From assembly GCA_030627145.1 (NCBI GenBank), contig DAOUSQ010000021.1, positions 1-10,883 of the forward strand: 10,883 nucleotides of DNA. Reading direction: 5' to 3'. The notes under the pieces were generated by a model that worked only from the letters and a program-made list of their open reading frames with translations, had not been told where the DNA came from and made no database searches. Below are positions 1 through 7,922 of the stretch, piece after piece. A program made the position numbers and the translations under genes. The first letter of the stretch is position 1, and the number at the start of each line of letters is the position of its first letter. This DNA comes from Syntrophomonadaceae bacterium. GTDB taxonomy: Bacteria > Bacillota_B > Syntrophomonadia > Syntrophomonadales > Syntrophomonadaceae.

Positions 1-102
1 ATCACACATATATCGACTGGTGGGGGTGCTACCCTGGAGTTTTTAGAGGGCAAACAACTGCCTGGTGTGGTGGCTTGTGAAGGTGTACTGCAGAAAAGCT
101 AA
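1..102 (+). CDS. pgk: Phosphoglycerate kinase, C-terminal end (partial)
   Basis: The first 33 codons of the window are the tail of a protein whose 5' part lies outside. The segment [20 protein letters not shown] is the characteristic C-terminal block of phosphoglycerate kinase; the GGG stretch contributes to the nucleotide/phosphate site and the LEFLEGK part forms the last helix region of the C-terminal domain. The enzyme moves the acyl phosphate of 1,3-bisphosphoglycerate to ADP in the cytoplasm. The short extra tail after the usual Leu-Pro-Gly-Val (about a dozen residues, ending in QKS) is within normal variation. tpiA starts 65 bases downstream with no terminator between them, so this is the usual clostridial pgk-tpiA-gpmI-eno operon order. 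Identification rests on a short but very distinctive stretch. Confidence 0.93.
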   Translation: MTHISTGGGATLEFLEGKQLPGVVACEGVLQKS

Positions 103-167
103 TTTACTTTAAAAAGTGCTTATGATGATCTGTCAGATAAGATAATAGTTGTACTGGAGGTGATATC

Positions 168-926
168 ATGCGCAGGATTCTTATGGTTGCAAATTGGAAA
201 ATGAATAAGTCTATATCGGAAGCCCGTGCTTTTTGCCAGGAATTTGTGCCTCTGGTAAACAATAGTAATGATGTGGAAATAGTTATCTGCTCACCGTTTA
301 CCTCTTTACATGTTTTGAAATCAGAATTAAATGGTTCTATGATCAAAATGGGAGCCCAGAATTTATTCTGGGAAGAGAAAGGGGCATATACTGGAGAAAT
401 ATCTTCCAATATGCTGATAGATGCTGGTTGTGACTATGTTATTATAGGACATTCAGAACGCCGGCAGATTATGGGTGAGAATAACGTAGTTGTTAATCGT
501 AAAATACGGGCTGCACTTACAGCTGGATTAATTCCCATTCTCTGTGTTGGAGAGACACTAAAGGAAAGAGAAAATCTAATGGCAAAAGAAGCGGTCAAAG
601 AGCAGCTCATCAAATGTCTTGAGGATATATCTTTAGAGGATAAGGAACTTGTGGTTGCGTATGAACCTGTATGGGCGATTGGAACAGGCGTAAATGCCAG
701 CAGTGATGATGCTCAGGAAATGATTGGATTTATCCGTAATAATCTATCACAAATATTTAATAAGTCTACTGCAGGATCCGTACGTATTCTGTATGGGGGA
801 AGCGTAAAAGAAGATAACACAGCAGAATTAATGGCAAAAGAAGATGTGGATGGTGCTTTGGTTGGAGGAGCGAGTTTACATGCTGATTCTTTTGCAGGAA
901 TAGTGAGGTTAGGACAACATGGTTAA
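168..926 (+). CDS. tpiA: Triosephosphate isomerase
   Basis: This 252-residue protein has the normal length for bacterial triosephosphate isomerase, the cytoplasmic TIM-barrel enzyme interconverting dihydroxyacetone phosphate and glyceraldehyde 3-phosphate. All catalytic elements are visible: Asn9 and Lys11 in ANWKMN, the electrophile His95 in IIGHSERR, the general base Glu166 in AYEPVWAIGTG (whose PVWAIGTG part is the mobile lid, loop 6), and the phosphate-gripping YGGSV (209-213) and GG (233-234) loops. The ATG at 168 is preceded by a strong GGAGGTG ribosome binding site at 156-162, which fixes the start. The gene follows pgk and its last 8 bases overlap the start of gpmI, so the two are probably translationally coupled. 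Nothing is missing or unusual. Confidence 0.98.
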   Translation: MRRILMVANWKMNKSISEARAFCQEFVPLVNNSNDVEIVICSPFTSLHVLKSELNGSMIKMGAQNLFWEEKGAYTGEISSNMLIDAGCDYVIIGHSERRQIMGENNVVVNRKIRAALTAGLIPILCVGETLKERENLMAKEAVKEQLIKCLEDISLEDKELVVAYEPVWAIGTGVNASSDDAQEMIGFIRNNLSQIFNKSTAGSVRILYGGSVKEDNTAELMAKEDVDGALVGGASLHADSFAGIVRLGQHG

Positions 927-2466
927 AAACCCCCTGGTTTTAATGATTTTAGATGGCTGGGGTATACGGCCTGCTTGTGAGGATAATGCTGTTACCCTGG
1001 CTGATCCCCAAAATTTTTATCATCTAAAGGCAAACTATCCCCATACTTTATTGAAATGCTCAGGAAAAGATGTTGGGCTGCCGGAAGGGCAGATGGGTAA
1101 TTCTGAGGTCGGACACCTTAATATTGGCTCCGGAAGGATTGTATACCAGGAAATTACCCGTATAAGTAATGCTGTTGAAGATGAATCGTTTTTTTCCAAC
1201 CAGGAATTTATCAAAGCTATAGAATATGCTAAAAATAACGGTGGGGCATTACATTTGATGGGGCTTGTATCTGATGGTGGGGTACACAGCCATTTGGACC
1301 ATCTTTATGCTTTGCTGCATTTAATGAAACTAAGTAATATGAAACGAGTATATATTCATGCCTTTCTTGATGGAAGAGATGTCGGGCCGAAGAGTGCTAT
1401 TGAATATATCAACGCTTTAGAACAAAAAATAGAGACAGTGGGGATAGGGGAAATTGCTACTCTCGGGGGAAGATTTTACGGTATGGACAGGGATAATCGA
1501 TGGGAGCGTATCGAAAAGGCATATAATGCTATGGTACTTGGGGAAGGGCATAAAGCTCCCAATGCATTTGCAGCTATACAAGAGAGTTATGAATCAAGGG
1601 TAACTGATGAGTTTGTAGAACCGGTAGTGATTATCAACGAGGATGCTGAGCCGGTAGGGCTAATTCAAGATGGAGACAGCTTGATTTTTTTTAATTTCAG
1701 AGCGGACCGGGCCCGGCAGATAACAAAGGCTTTTGTAGAGACTGAACTGAACAATTTTGAACGCAAGGTGCGACCAGAGATATATTATGTTTGCATGACA
1801 CAGTACGATATAAGTATTGAGGCTCCAGTGGCTTTTAAACCGCAAAACCTTAACAATACTCTGGGTGAAGTACTTGCTCGTGAAGGACTAAGACAGTTAA
1901 GAATAGCTGAAACTGAAAAATATGCTCATGTTACTTTTTTCTTCAATGGTGGGGTTGAAAGACCCAATGCGGGTGAGGATAGGATATTGATTCCTTCCCC
2001 CGATGTTGAAACATATAACCTTAAACCAGAAATGAGTGCTCAAGAAGTAACAGTTCGAACACTTGAAGAGCTGGACCGTGATTTTTATGATGTGATAATA
2101 ATGAATTATGCTAATCCTGATATGGTGGGACATACTGGTGTTCTTAATGCTGCAGTTAAGGCTGTAAAGACTGTTGATGAATGTATGATTCAGATAGTTA
2201 ACCGGGTACTTGAGAAAGATGGTACTGTAATAATTACTGCTGATCATGGTAACTGTGAGATGATGGTCTGCCCTGAAACCGGTAATCCTTATACAGCTCA
2301 TACCACTAACAGGGTACCTTTTATCCTGGTTTCTAACAATTATATTGATAGGCATCTGAGGTCCGGTACTTCACTTCGAGATATTGCTCCTACTATGCTG
2401 GCTTTATTGGGTATTGAGATTCCTGAGGAAATGACAGGCAAGCCGCTGGTAAATTGTGAGGAGTAA
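919..2466 (+). CDS. gpmI: 2,3-bisphosphoglycerate-independent phosphoglycerate mutase
   Basis: This 515-residue cytoplasmic enzyme converts 3-phosphoglycerate to 2-phosphoglycerate through a phosphoserine intermediate, using two Mn ions (alkaline phosphatase superfamily). Visible metal and catalytic residues are Asp12 (LDGWG), nucleophile Ser62 (GNSEVGHLN), Asp401 and His405 (NPDMVGHTG), Asp442 and His443 (ADHGN) and His461 (AHTTN). Substrate-contact residues are present too: His123 (GGVHSHLDH), Asp151-Arg153-Asp154 (DGRD), Arg185, Arg191, Arg261 and Arg264 (FNFRADRAR) and Lys334. The order matches the split phosphatase domain with the transferase domain inserted in it. The ATG lies inside the end of tpiA; GAGG (905-908) and AGGA (911-914) are modest ribosome binding sites, so coupling to tpiA is likely. 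Family knowledge: the Bacillus enzyme is strongly pH- and Mn-dependent, linking its activity to internal pH. Confidence 0.98.
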   Translation: MVKNPLVLMILDGWGIRPACEDNAVTLADPQNFYHLKANYPHTLLKCSGKDVGLPEGQMGNSEVGHLNIGSGRIVYQEITRISNAVEDESFFSNQEFIKAIEYAKNNGGALHLMGLVSDGGVHSHLDHLYALLHLMKLSNMKRVYIHAFLDGRDVGPKSAIEYINALEQKIETVGIGEIATLGGRFYGMDRDNRWERIEKAYNAMVLGEGHKAPNAFAAIQESYESRVTDEFVEPVVIINEDAEPVGLIQDGDSLIFFNFRADRARQITKAFVETELNNFERKVRPEIYYVCMTQYDISIEAPVAFKPQNLNNTLGEVLAREGLRQLRIAETEKYAHVTFFFNGGVERPNAGEDRILIPSPDVETYNLKPEMSAQEVTVRTLEELDRDFYDVIIMNYANPDMVGHTGVLNAAVKAVKTVDECMIQIVNRVLEKDGTVIITADHGNCEMMVCPETGNPYTAHTTNRVPFILVSNNYIDRHLRSGTSLRDIAPTMLALLGIEIPEEMTGKPLVNCEE

Positions 2467-2545
2467 GAGGAATAATGGTAAGCAACCGGACCCTTTAACA
2501 ACAGAAAAAAATGATTTTATTATAACCTTATTTGAAAGGAGATAA

Positions 2546-3835
<1,290 letters not shown>

Positions 3836-3849
3836 CTTTTTGCTATATA

Positions 3850-3879
3850 TTGAAATACTTAATGTGTTTGTGTTAGAAT
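3850..3879 (+). promoter_or_regulatory. Sigma-A type extended -10 promoter for secG
   Basis: TTGAAA at 3850-3855 and TAGAAT at 3874-3879 are separated by 18 bases, and TG at 3871-3872 forms the TGn extension of the -10 element. It sits 45 bases before the TTG start of secG. It would let secG, and perhaps hppA, be expressed independently of the glycolytic operon, although no terminator after eno separates the two. This is pattern-based; no start site has been measured. Confidence 0.55.
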
Positions 3880-3912
3880 ATAGCCTGGCTTTGAGAGAGT
3901 TGTTGCTTGAAT

Positions 3913-3920
3913 GGAGGTGA
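3913..3920 (+). promoter_or_regulatory. Ribosome binding site that fixes the secG start
   Basis: GGAGGTGA is the only strong ribosome binding site here and lies 4 bases before TTG at 3925. Starting further upstream, for example at TTG 3907, would put this site inside the coding region and add six residues (beginning MNGGET) not expected at a SecG N-terminus. Confidence 0.8.
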
Positions 3921-3924
3921 AACA

Positions 3925-4155
3925 TTGCTGAAAACTATAATACTAGTAGTACAGGTAATATGTGCCCTTGGATTGATATCTACCATACTTTTACAATCGG
4001 GAAAAAGCGCAGGATTATCTGGCAGTATTGCGGGCGGAAGCGAAGCAATTTTTGGGGGGAAGAAGAAAGGGTTAGATGAGTTATTAAGTAAGATTACGGC
4101 CTATCTTGCCACATTGTTTACATTACTAACCTTGTTGTTGGCTCTGCTCAAGTAA
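3925..4155 (+). CDS. secG: Preprotein translocase subunit SecG
   Basis: This gene encodes a 76-residue membrane protein, the normal size for SecG, which binds SecY and assists SecA-driven protein export through the SecYEG channel. Two hydrophobic segments are visible, roughly residues 4-22 and 54-75. They are joined by the family's conserved glycine/serine-rich loop: LLQSGKSAGLSGSIAGGSE followed by a lysine-rich patch (GGKKKG) and the ELLSKIT block leading into the second segment. I chose the TTG at 3925 because GGAGGTGA lies directly before it. Weak start codons are common for secG. It has its own predicted promoter and is followed after 78 bases by hppA. In Bacillus subtilis secG directly heads the yvaK-rnr-smpB cluster; here hppA and an HD-domain gene are interposed in that arrangement. 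Confidence 0.95.
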   Translation: MLKTIILVVQVICALGLISTILLQSGKSAGLSGSIAGGSEAIFGGKKKGLDELLSKITAYLATLFTLLTLLLALLK

Positions 4156-4213
4156 GGTGGATTATAGCACAGGCTTTTGTTTTATCTCTTAGATAATATG
4201 TAATTAAGAATGC

Positions 4214-4219
4214 AAGGAG
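4214..4219 (+). promoter_or_regulatory. Probable hppA ribosome binding site (start-deciding, badly spaced)
   Basis: AAGGAG is the only Shine-Dalgarno-like sequence near the start of hppA. It lies inside the open frame that begins with ATG at 4210, and 14 bases before the ATG at 4234. The first ATG has no ribosome binding site at all, so the second is favoured, but the spacing is longer than the usual 5-9 bases and initiation may be weak. Confidence 0.45.
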
Positions 4220-4233
4220 TTGGTAAATTTATT

Positions 4234-6198
4234 ATGGAAAACCTGTTACCTTATGTTCCTGCAGCAGGAGCGCTAGCCCTTTTATTTGCCGTTTATCTGG
4301 CAGAAAGAGTTAATAAAGCAGATCCCGGGAACGAAAAAATGGTGGAAATATCAGGGCATATTCATGAGGGAGCTATGGCTTTTCTAAAAAAACAGTACAG
4401 TGCCCTGGCTATTTTTGTATTAGCAGTATTTTTAATTCTGGGCTTTTTTATTGATTGGTCAACGGCAATATGTTTCTTAGTGGGTGGTATTTCATCTGCC
4501 CTGGCTGGATTCATAGGTATGACCGTTGCTACTAAAGCCAATGTAAGGACTGCCAATGCTGCGCGAACATCTCAAAATTCTGCTCTGGGTGTAGCCTTTT
4601 CCGGGGGAGCAGTTATGGGAATGTCAGTTTCTGGTCTTGGATTGCTGGGATTGGGTATTCTATATCTTATTTTCAGGGAACCTACCATTGTAAATGGTTT
4701 TGCACTTGGAGGAAGCTCAATTGCTCTCTTTGGGCGTGTAGGTGGGGGCATATATACTAAAGCAGCTGATGTAGGTGCTGACCTGGTAGGTAAGATTGAA
4801 GCCGGTATTCCGGAAGATGATCCCCGTAATCCCGCAACTATTGCTGATAATGTTGGAGATAACGTAGGCGATGTAGCCGGTATGGGTGCAGACCTTTTTG
4901 AATCATATGTGGGTTCAATAATTGCTGCTATGACACTGGGAGCAGTGCTTATCGGATTTGAAGGTGTAATATTACCAATGATTATCGCTGCTGGTGGAAT
5001 TATTGCTTCTATTATTGGAACATTCTTTGTTAAGACTGATGAAAAATCAAACCCCTTGAAGGCACTTAATGCGGGAACTATAAGTTCTGCTGTGATTTTG
5101 CTTATCGTGGCATACTTTGCTGTAACCCAAATCCTTCCTGCTCAATATTCAGGGGTATTCTGGGGGCTGGTAGCTGGACTTATTGCGGGAACTGCTATTG
5201 GTTTTGTTACCCAGTATTACACTTCTGATGAATATAAACCTGTGCAGGATATCGCAAAATCTGCTGAAACTGGACCCGCTACAGTAATTATTTCCGGTCT
5301 GGGTGTAGGAATGTTATCTACATTAATATCAATCTTCCTGATTGCAGGTGCTATTATTATAGCTTACATAACCGGTGGCTTATATGGCATATCCCTTTCG
5401 GCAGTTGGTATGCTGGCTACAACCGGTATGGTAGTAGCTGTTGATGCTTATGGGCCAATTGCTGACAATGCAGGTGGAATTGCAGAAATGGCAGAATTAC
5501 CACCTGAAGTTAGAGAAACTACGGATAAATTGGATTCAGTTGGTAACACAACTGCTGCAATAGGAAAAGGTTTTGCTATTGGTTCAGCAGCACTCACAGC
5601 CCTGGCTTTATTAACTGCTTTCTCCCAGGTGGTAGGAATAGAAGCAGTTAATCTTCTTGATCCTATGGTAATTGTTGGGCTTCTAGTCGGAGCAATGCTT
5701 CCATTTTTCTTCTGTGCTCTTACTCTTGGTGCTGTTGGCAAAGCAGCTGGAGAGATGGTTGAAGAAGTAAGACGGCAGTTCAGAGAAATAACTGGCCTTA
5801 TGGAAGGAAAAGCAAAAGCTGATTATGCTCGCTGTGTTGAAATAAGTACTAATTCGGCTATTAAAGAAATGATAATACCGGGTCTATTAGCTGTTATTGC
5901 TCCGATTCTTGTTGGGCTTACCCTGGGTGCTGAAGCTTTAGCAGGAATGCTGGCTGGGTCAGTTGCATCTGGTGTTTCACTAGCTATTATGCTCGCCAAT
6001 GCAGGAGGAGCGTGGGATAACGCCAAAAAATATATTGAGAGTGGAAATTATGGAGGAAAAGGTAGTGAGGCTCATGCCGCAAGTGTTGTCGGCGATACAG
6101 TTGGTGATCCCTGTAAAGATACTTCCGGACCATCATTAAATATTTTGCTTAAGCTCATGGCAATTGTATCACTGGTATTTGTGGCTCCTTTATTATAA
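4234..6198 (+). CDS. hppA: K+-dependent-type membrane ion-pumping pyrophosphatase
   Basis: This 654-residue, very hydrophobic protein with about 16 predicted membrane segments is a membrane pyrophosphatase: it hydrolyses pyrophosphate on the cytoplasmic side and pumps H+ or Na+ outward. The pyrophosphate/Mg site is visible in [19 protein letters not shown] (residues 178-196), [12 protein letters not shown] (205-216) and the C-terminal [16 protein letters not shown] block (620-635). In [10 protein letters not shown] the residue equivalent to position 460 is Ala (441), followed three residues on by Gly; K+-independent enzymes have Lys and Thr there, so this is the K+-dependent type. Asp220 and Glu223 in ADLFESYVG match the transport-gate pair of the Na+-pumping Thermotoga enzyme, but some H+ pumps in the K+-dependent group share this arrangement, so the ion is undecided. 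ATG 4210 would add eight residues; I prefer 4234 because its product begins MENLLPY, as I recall for relatives, and because of AAGGAG upstream. A strong terminator follows. Confidence 0.96.
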   Translation: MENLLPYVPAAGALALLFAVYLAERVNKADPGNEKMVEISGHIHEGAMAFLKKQYSALAIFVLAVFLILGFFIDWSTAICFLVGGISSALAGFIGMTVATKANVRTANAARTSQNSALGVAFSGGAVMGMSVSGLGLLGLGILYLIFREPTIVNGFALGGSSIALFGRVGGGIYTKAADVGADLVGKIEAGIPEDDPRNPATIADNVGDNVGDVAGMGADLFESYVGSIIAAMTLGAVLIGFEGVILPMIIAAGGIIASIIGTFFVKTDEKSNPLKALNAGTISSAVILLIVAYFAVTQILPAQYSGVFWGLVAGLIAGTAIGFVTQYYTSDEYKPVQDIAKSAETGPATVIISGLGVGMLSTLISIFLIAGAIIIAYITGGLYGISLSAVGMLATTGMVVAVDAYGPIADNAGGIAEMAELPPEVRETTDKLDSVGNTTAAIGKGFAIGSAALTALALLTAFSQVVGIEAVNLLDPMVIVGLLVGAMLPFFFCALTLGAVGKAAGEMVEEVRRQFREITGLMEGKAKADYARCVEISTNSAIKEMIIPGLLAVIAPILVGLTLGAEALAGMLAGSVASGVSLAIMLANAGGAWDNAKKYIESGNYGGKGSEAHAASVVGDTVGDPCKDTSGPSLNILLKLMAIVSLVFVAPLL

Positions 6199-6225
6199 AA
6201 AATATAAGCATTAAATAAAAAGTAG

Positions 6226-6263
6226 TAGACAGGTGGATTTTAAACACCTGTCTATTATTTTTT
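6226..6263 (+). terminator. Rho-independent terminator after hppA
   Basis: A perfect 10-bp stem (TAGACAGGTG at 6226-6235 with CACCTGTCTA at 6245-6254) closes a 9-base loop and is followed by TTATTTTTT at 6255-6263. It starts 28 bases after the hppA stop. It separates the glycolysis-secG-hppA group from the esterase gene. Confidence 0.92.
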
Positions 6264-6267
6264 GGTG

Positions 6268-6273
6268 TATAAT
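6268..6273 (+). promoter_or_regulatory. Candidate -10 element for the esterase gene
   Basis: A perfect TATAAT lies just after the hppA terminator and 51 bases before the esterase ATG, the right place for a promoter because the terminator should cut off upstream transcription. No good -35 hexamer exists at 16-18 bases upstream (17-base position reads CACCTG, inside the terminator stem), so this is either a weak or activator-dependent promoter. Confidence 0.4.
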
Positions 6274-6324
6274 GAGCGCAAAAGCTAACTGCATAAAACT
6301 CCTGAAGGTTCAAAGGAGGTTGCT

Positions 6325-7080
6325 ATGACACACATTTATCCACAGGCTGAGCCTTTTTTCTTGAATGGCAGCACAGAAAAAGCTTTGTTATTTATTCATG
6401 GTTTTACTGCTTCACCATCGGAAGTATATCCGATTGCTCAATTGTTATATGAGAAGGCAGGTTATACTGTTAGCGGCCTGCTCTTGCCAGGGCATGGATC
6501 GACTCCACAAGAACTTAACCAGACCAGGTGGCAGGATTGGTTTGAGGCGGTAAAGCAGGAACTACATATATTATTTAATAATTACTCCGAGATATTTGTC
6601 GCCGGGTTATCATTGGGAGGTTTACTTGCGCTCCACGCTGCTTGTAAGATAAAAAATTTAAGGGGAGCAGTAGTAATAAATGCGTCTATCTATAATAATT
6701 TTCCTCTTTTAATTGCTTCTGCTCCTGTAATGAGATATATCAAACCCTATTTTCCGAAAAAGGATGAGATTAGAACACAAGAACTTGAAGAACAGGGTAG
6801 GTTTGCTTATAAGGTTACTCCGGTTAAGGCTTTTCGCAGTATGATAAGTTTGCGTAATAAAGTAATAAAAGAACTTGGAGAAATAGATATTCCCCTGCTT
6901 ATTATGCAGTCCCTGAAGGACGAGTCAGTAAATCCCAGAAGTGCTCAGTTTATAATGGATAGGACTCATAATGCTGGCGTACGCCTGGTAGAACTTCATG
7001 AGTCTGAACATATTGCTACAATGGGAACGGAAAAAGAAAAAATAGCCGGGGAGATAGTAAAATTTATAGACAATAAATAA
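6325..7080 (+). CDS. Carboxylesterase of the Est30/YvaK type (alpha/beta hydrolase)
   Basis: This 251-residue soluble alpha/beta hydrolase has the expected catalytic triad: Ser96 in the nucleophile elbow GLSLGG, Asp199 in SLKDESVNP, and His229 in SEHIATMG. The oxyanion-hole HGF (25-27) lies in LLFIHGFTASPSEV, and GLLLPGHGSTPQEL follows as in the Geobacillus Est30 esterase, which it resembles throughout, including the N-terminal PFFLNG. Between the elbow and the Asp is a small cap of about 50 residues. No signal peptide is visible. Family members cleave short- to medium-chain carboxylic esters; the physiological substrate is not known. A strong AAAGGAGG at 6312-6319 fixes the ATG. The Bacillus homologue yvaK also lies between secG and rnr, so the location supports orthology. 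It may be transcribed alone: it has its own -10 candidate, and the next gene has a separate promoter. Confidence 0.92.
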   Translation: MTHIYPQAEPFFLNGSTEKALLFIHGFTASPSEVYPIAQLLYEKAGYTVSGLLLPGHGSTPQELNQTRWQDWFEAVKQELHILFNNYSEIFVAGLSLGGLLALHAACKIKNLRGAVVINASIYNNFPLLIASAPVMRYIKPYFPKKDEIRTQELEEQGRFAYKVTPVKAFRSMISLRNKVIKELGEIDIPLLIMQSLKDESVNPRSAQFIMDRTHNAGVRLVELHESEHIATMGTEKEKIAGEIVKFIDNK

Positions 7081-7116
7081 ATTGATAATTAGAAGTAATG
7101 TCATCATAAACATTTT

Positions 7117-7145
7117 TTGCTATTAGAAGTCGTTATTATTATAAT
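7117..7145 (+). promoter_or_regulatory. Sigma-A promoter for the HD-domain gene
   Basis: TTGCTA at 7117-7122 and a perfect TATAAT at 7140-7145 are spaced 17 bases apart, the optimum. The predicted start of transcription near 7152 gives a leader of about 45 bases before the ATG at 7196. This is one of the two best promoters in the window and probably drives the HD-domain gene, with rnr reached by read-through. Confidence 0.75.
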
Positions 7146-7195
7146 TTAATATCAAGAAAAACAATTAGGCTAAAGACTGAAAGGAGATATTTACA

Positions 7196-7747
7196 ATGCA
7201 AAGAGATGAAGCAGTCGTACTGTTAAAAAAACACCTTAAAAGTGAAAACTTGGTTAATCACTCGTTGGCAGTTGAGGCAATTATGAGAGGCTTAGCTGAG
7301 CGTTTAGGGGAAGACGTTGAGAAATTTGGCGTAACAGGTTTACTGCATGATATAGATTATGATGTAACATATAAAGAGCCAGAAAAGCATTCTCTTCTTG
7401 GAGCTCAAATTCTTGAAGAAAACGGTCTGGCAGAAGATATTATATATGCAGTTAAGGTACATAACGAAATACACGGATTGGAACGTAAGACTATTCTTGA
7501 TCGTGCCCTGTATGCGGCAGACCCGGTAAGCGGATTTATTACAGCAGCAGCTCTGGTGCGCCCGGATAAAAAACTGGCTGAGGTAAAGCTTAAATCATTG
7601 AAAAAAAGGTTTAAAGAAAAGGCTTTTGCCAGAGGGGCAAGTAGAGAGCAAATGGCAACCTGCTTAGAACTTGGCTTAGAATTAGAAGAATTCCTTACCA
7701 TAGCCCTTGAAAGCATGAAAAAGATTGCTCCTGAACTGGGACTGTAG
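7196..7747 (+). CDS. HD-domain (HDIG-type) predicted metal-dependent phosphohydrolase
   Basis: This 183-residue soluble protein has the HD-superfamily metal site: His22 (LVNHSLAV), the His51-Asp52 doublet (GLLHDIDYD), further histidines at 65 (EKHSLLGA) and 89 (KVHNEIHG), and Asp109 (ALYAADPVSG). Spacing and length match short stand-alone HDIG proteins common in Clostridia, annotated only as HD-domain hydrolases. Superfamily members cleave phosphate bonds in nucleotides, cyclic dinucleotides or other phosphomonoesters; no extra domain here points to a substrate, so I give no specific function. The C-terminal part (130-183) is helical and charged. GAAAGGAG at 7179-7186 fixes the start. It has a strong promoter of its own and precedes rnr by 175 bases, with a terminator-like hairpin between. 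Its place between the esterase and rnr differs from the Bacillus order. Confidence 0.88.
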   Translation: MQRDEAVVLLKKHLKSENLVNHSLAVEAIMRGLAERLGEDVEKFGVTGLLHDIDYDVTYKEPEKHSLLGAQILEENGLAEDIIYAVKVHNEIHGLERKTILDRALYAADPVSGFITAAALVRPDKKLAEVKLKSLKKRFKEKAFARGASREQMATCLELGLELEEFLTIALESMKKIAPELGL

Positions 7748-7761
7748 AAAGTGGTAAAACT

Positions 7762-7776
7762 GGGTGTTATACACCC
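7762..7776 (+). other. Small hairpin upstream of the rnr terminator (possible leader element)
   Basis: GGGTGT (7762-7767) and ACACCC (7771-7776) form a 6-bp stem with a 3-base loop just after the HD-gene stop. There is no T-tract, so it is not a terminator. The same GGGTGT sequence recurs at 7821-7826 in the terminator stem downstream, so ACACCC could pair with either copy. Pairing with the second copy would break the terminator. The regulatory reading is an inference. Confidence 0.4.
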
Positions 7777-7818
7777 GCAGATTAGCAACAAAGAATACTT
7801 TTTTAATAATTTGATGCT

Positions 7819-7846
7819 CAGGGTGTTTTGCACTCTGTTTATTTTT
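7819..7846 (+). terminator. Rho-independent terminator between the HD-domain gene and rnr
   Basis: CAGGGTG (7819-7825) pairs with CACTCTG (7831-7837) over 7 bp with one G-T wobble, closing a TTTTG loop, and TTTATTTTT follows at 7838-7846. The stem is short, so termination may be partial. It lies 71 bases after the HD-gene stop and 76 bases before the rnr ATG. Confidence 0.7.
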
Positions 7847-7857
7847 AAGGATTTATG

Positions 7858-7885
7858 TTAGTGATGTGGAAACAGAGGATATACT
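7858..7885 (+). promoter_or_regulatory. Weak candidate promoter for rnr
   Basis: TATACT at 7880-7885 is an acceptable -10 element, but the best -35 at a 16-base distance (TTAGTG, 7858-7863) is poor. It lies after the terminator and 37 bases before the rnr ATG, so some promoter here would make sense if the terminator is efficient. Overlapping TATATA (7885-7890) is an alternative. Confidence 0.3.
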
Positions 7886-7922
7886 ATATAAAAATAGCAA
7901 TTGTAATTAAAGGAGAGAAGTA

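Noticed and set aside
1660..1845. Minus-strand open frames opposite gpmI (also 1897-2355) and opposite other conserved genes
   Set aside because: They lie entirely opposite well-conserved coding sequence, have no ribosome binding sites or recognisable domains, and are low-complexity products of the opposite strand.
3842..3884. Inverted repeat GCTATAT / ATATAGC around the secG promoter
   Set aside because: Seven AT-rich base pairs over a 29-base gap is easily due to chance; part of it is the -10 element itself. No T-tract, so not a terminator, and too little for an operator call.
7097..7118. AATGT / ACATT hairpin followed by Ts after the esterase gene
   Set aside because: Only five AT-rich pairs, and the T run is shared with the -35 element of the next promoter; too weak to call as a terminator.
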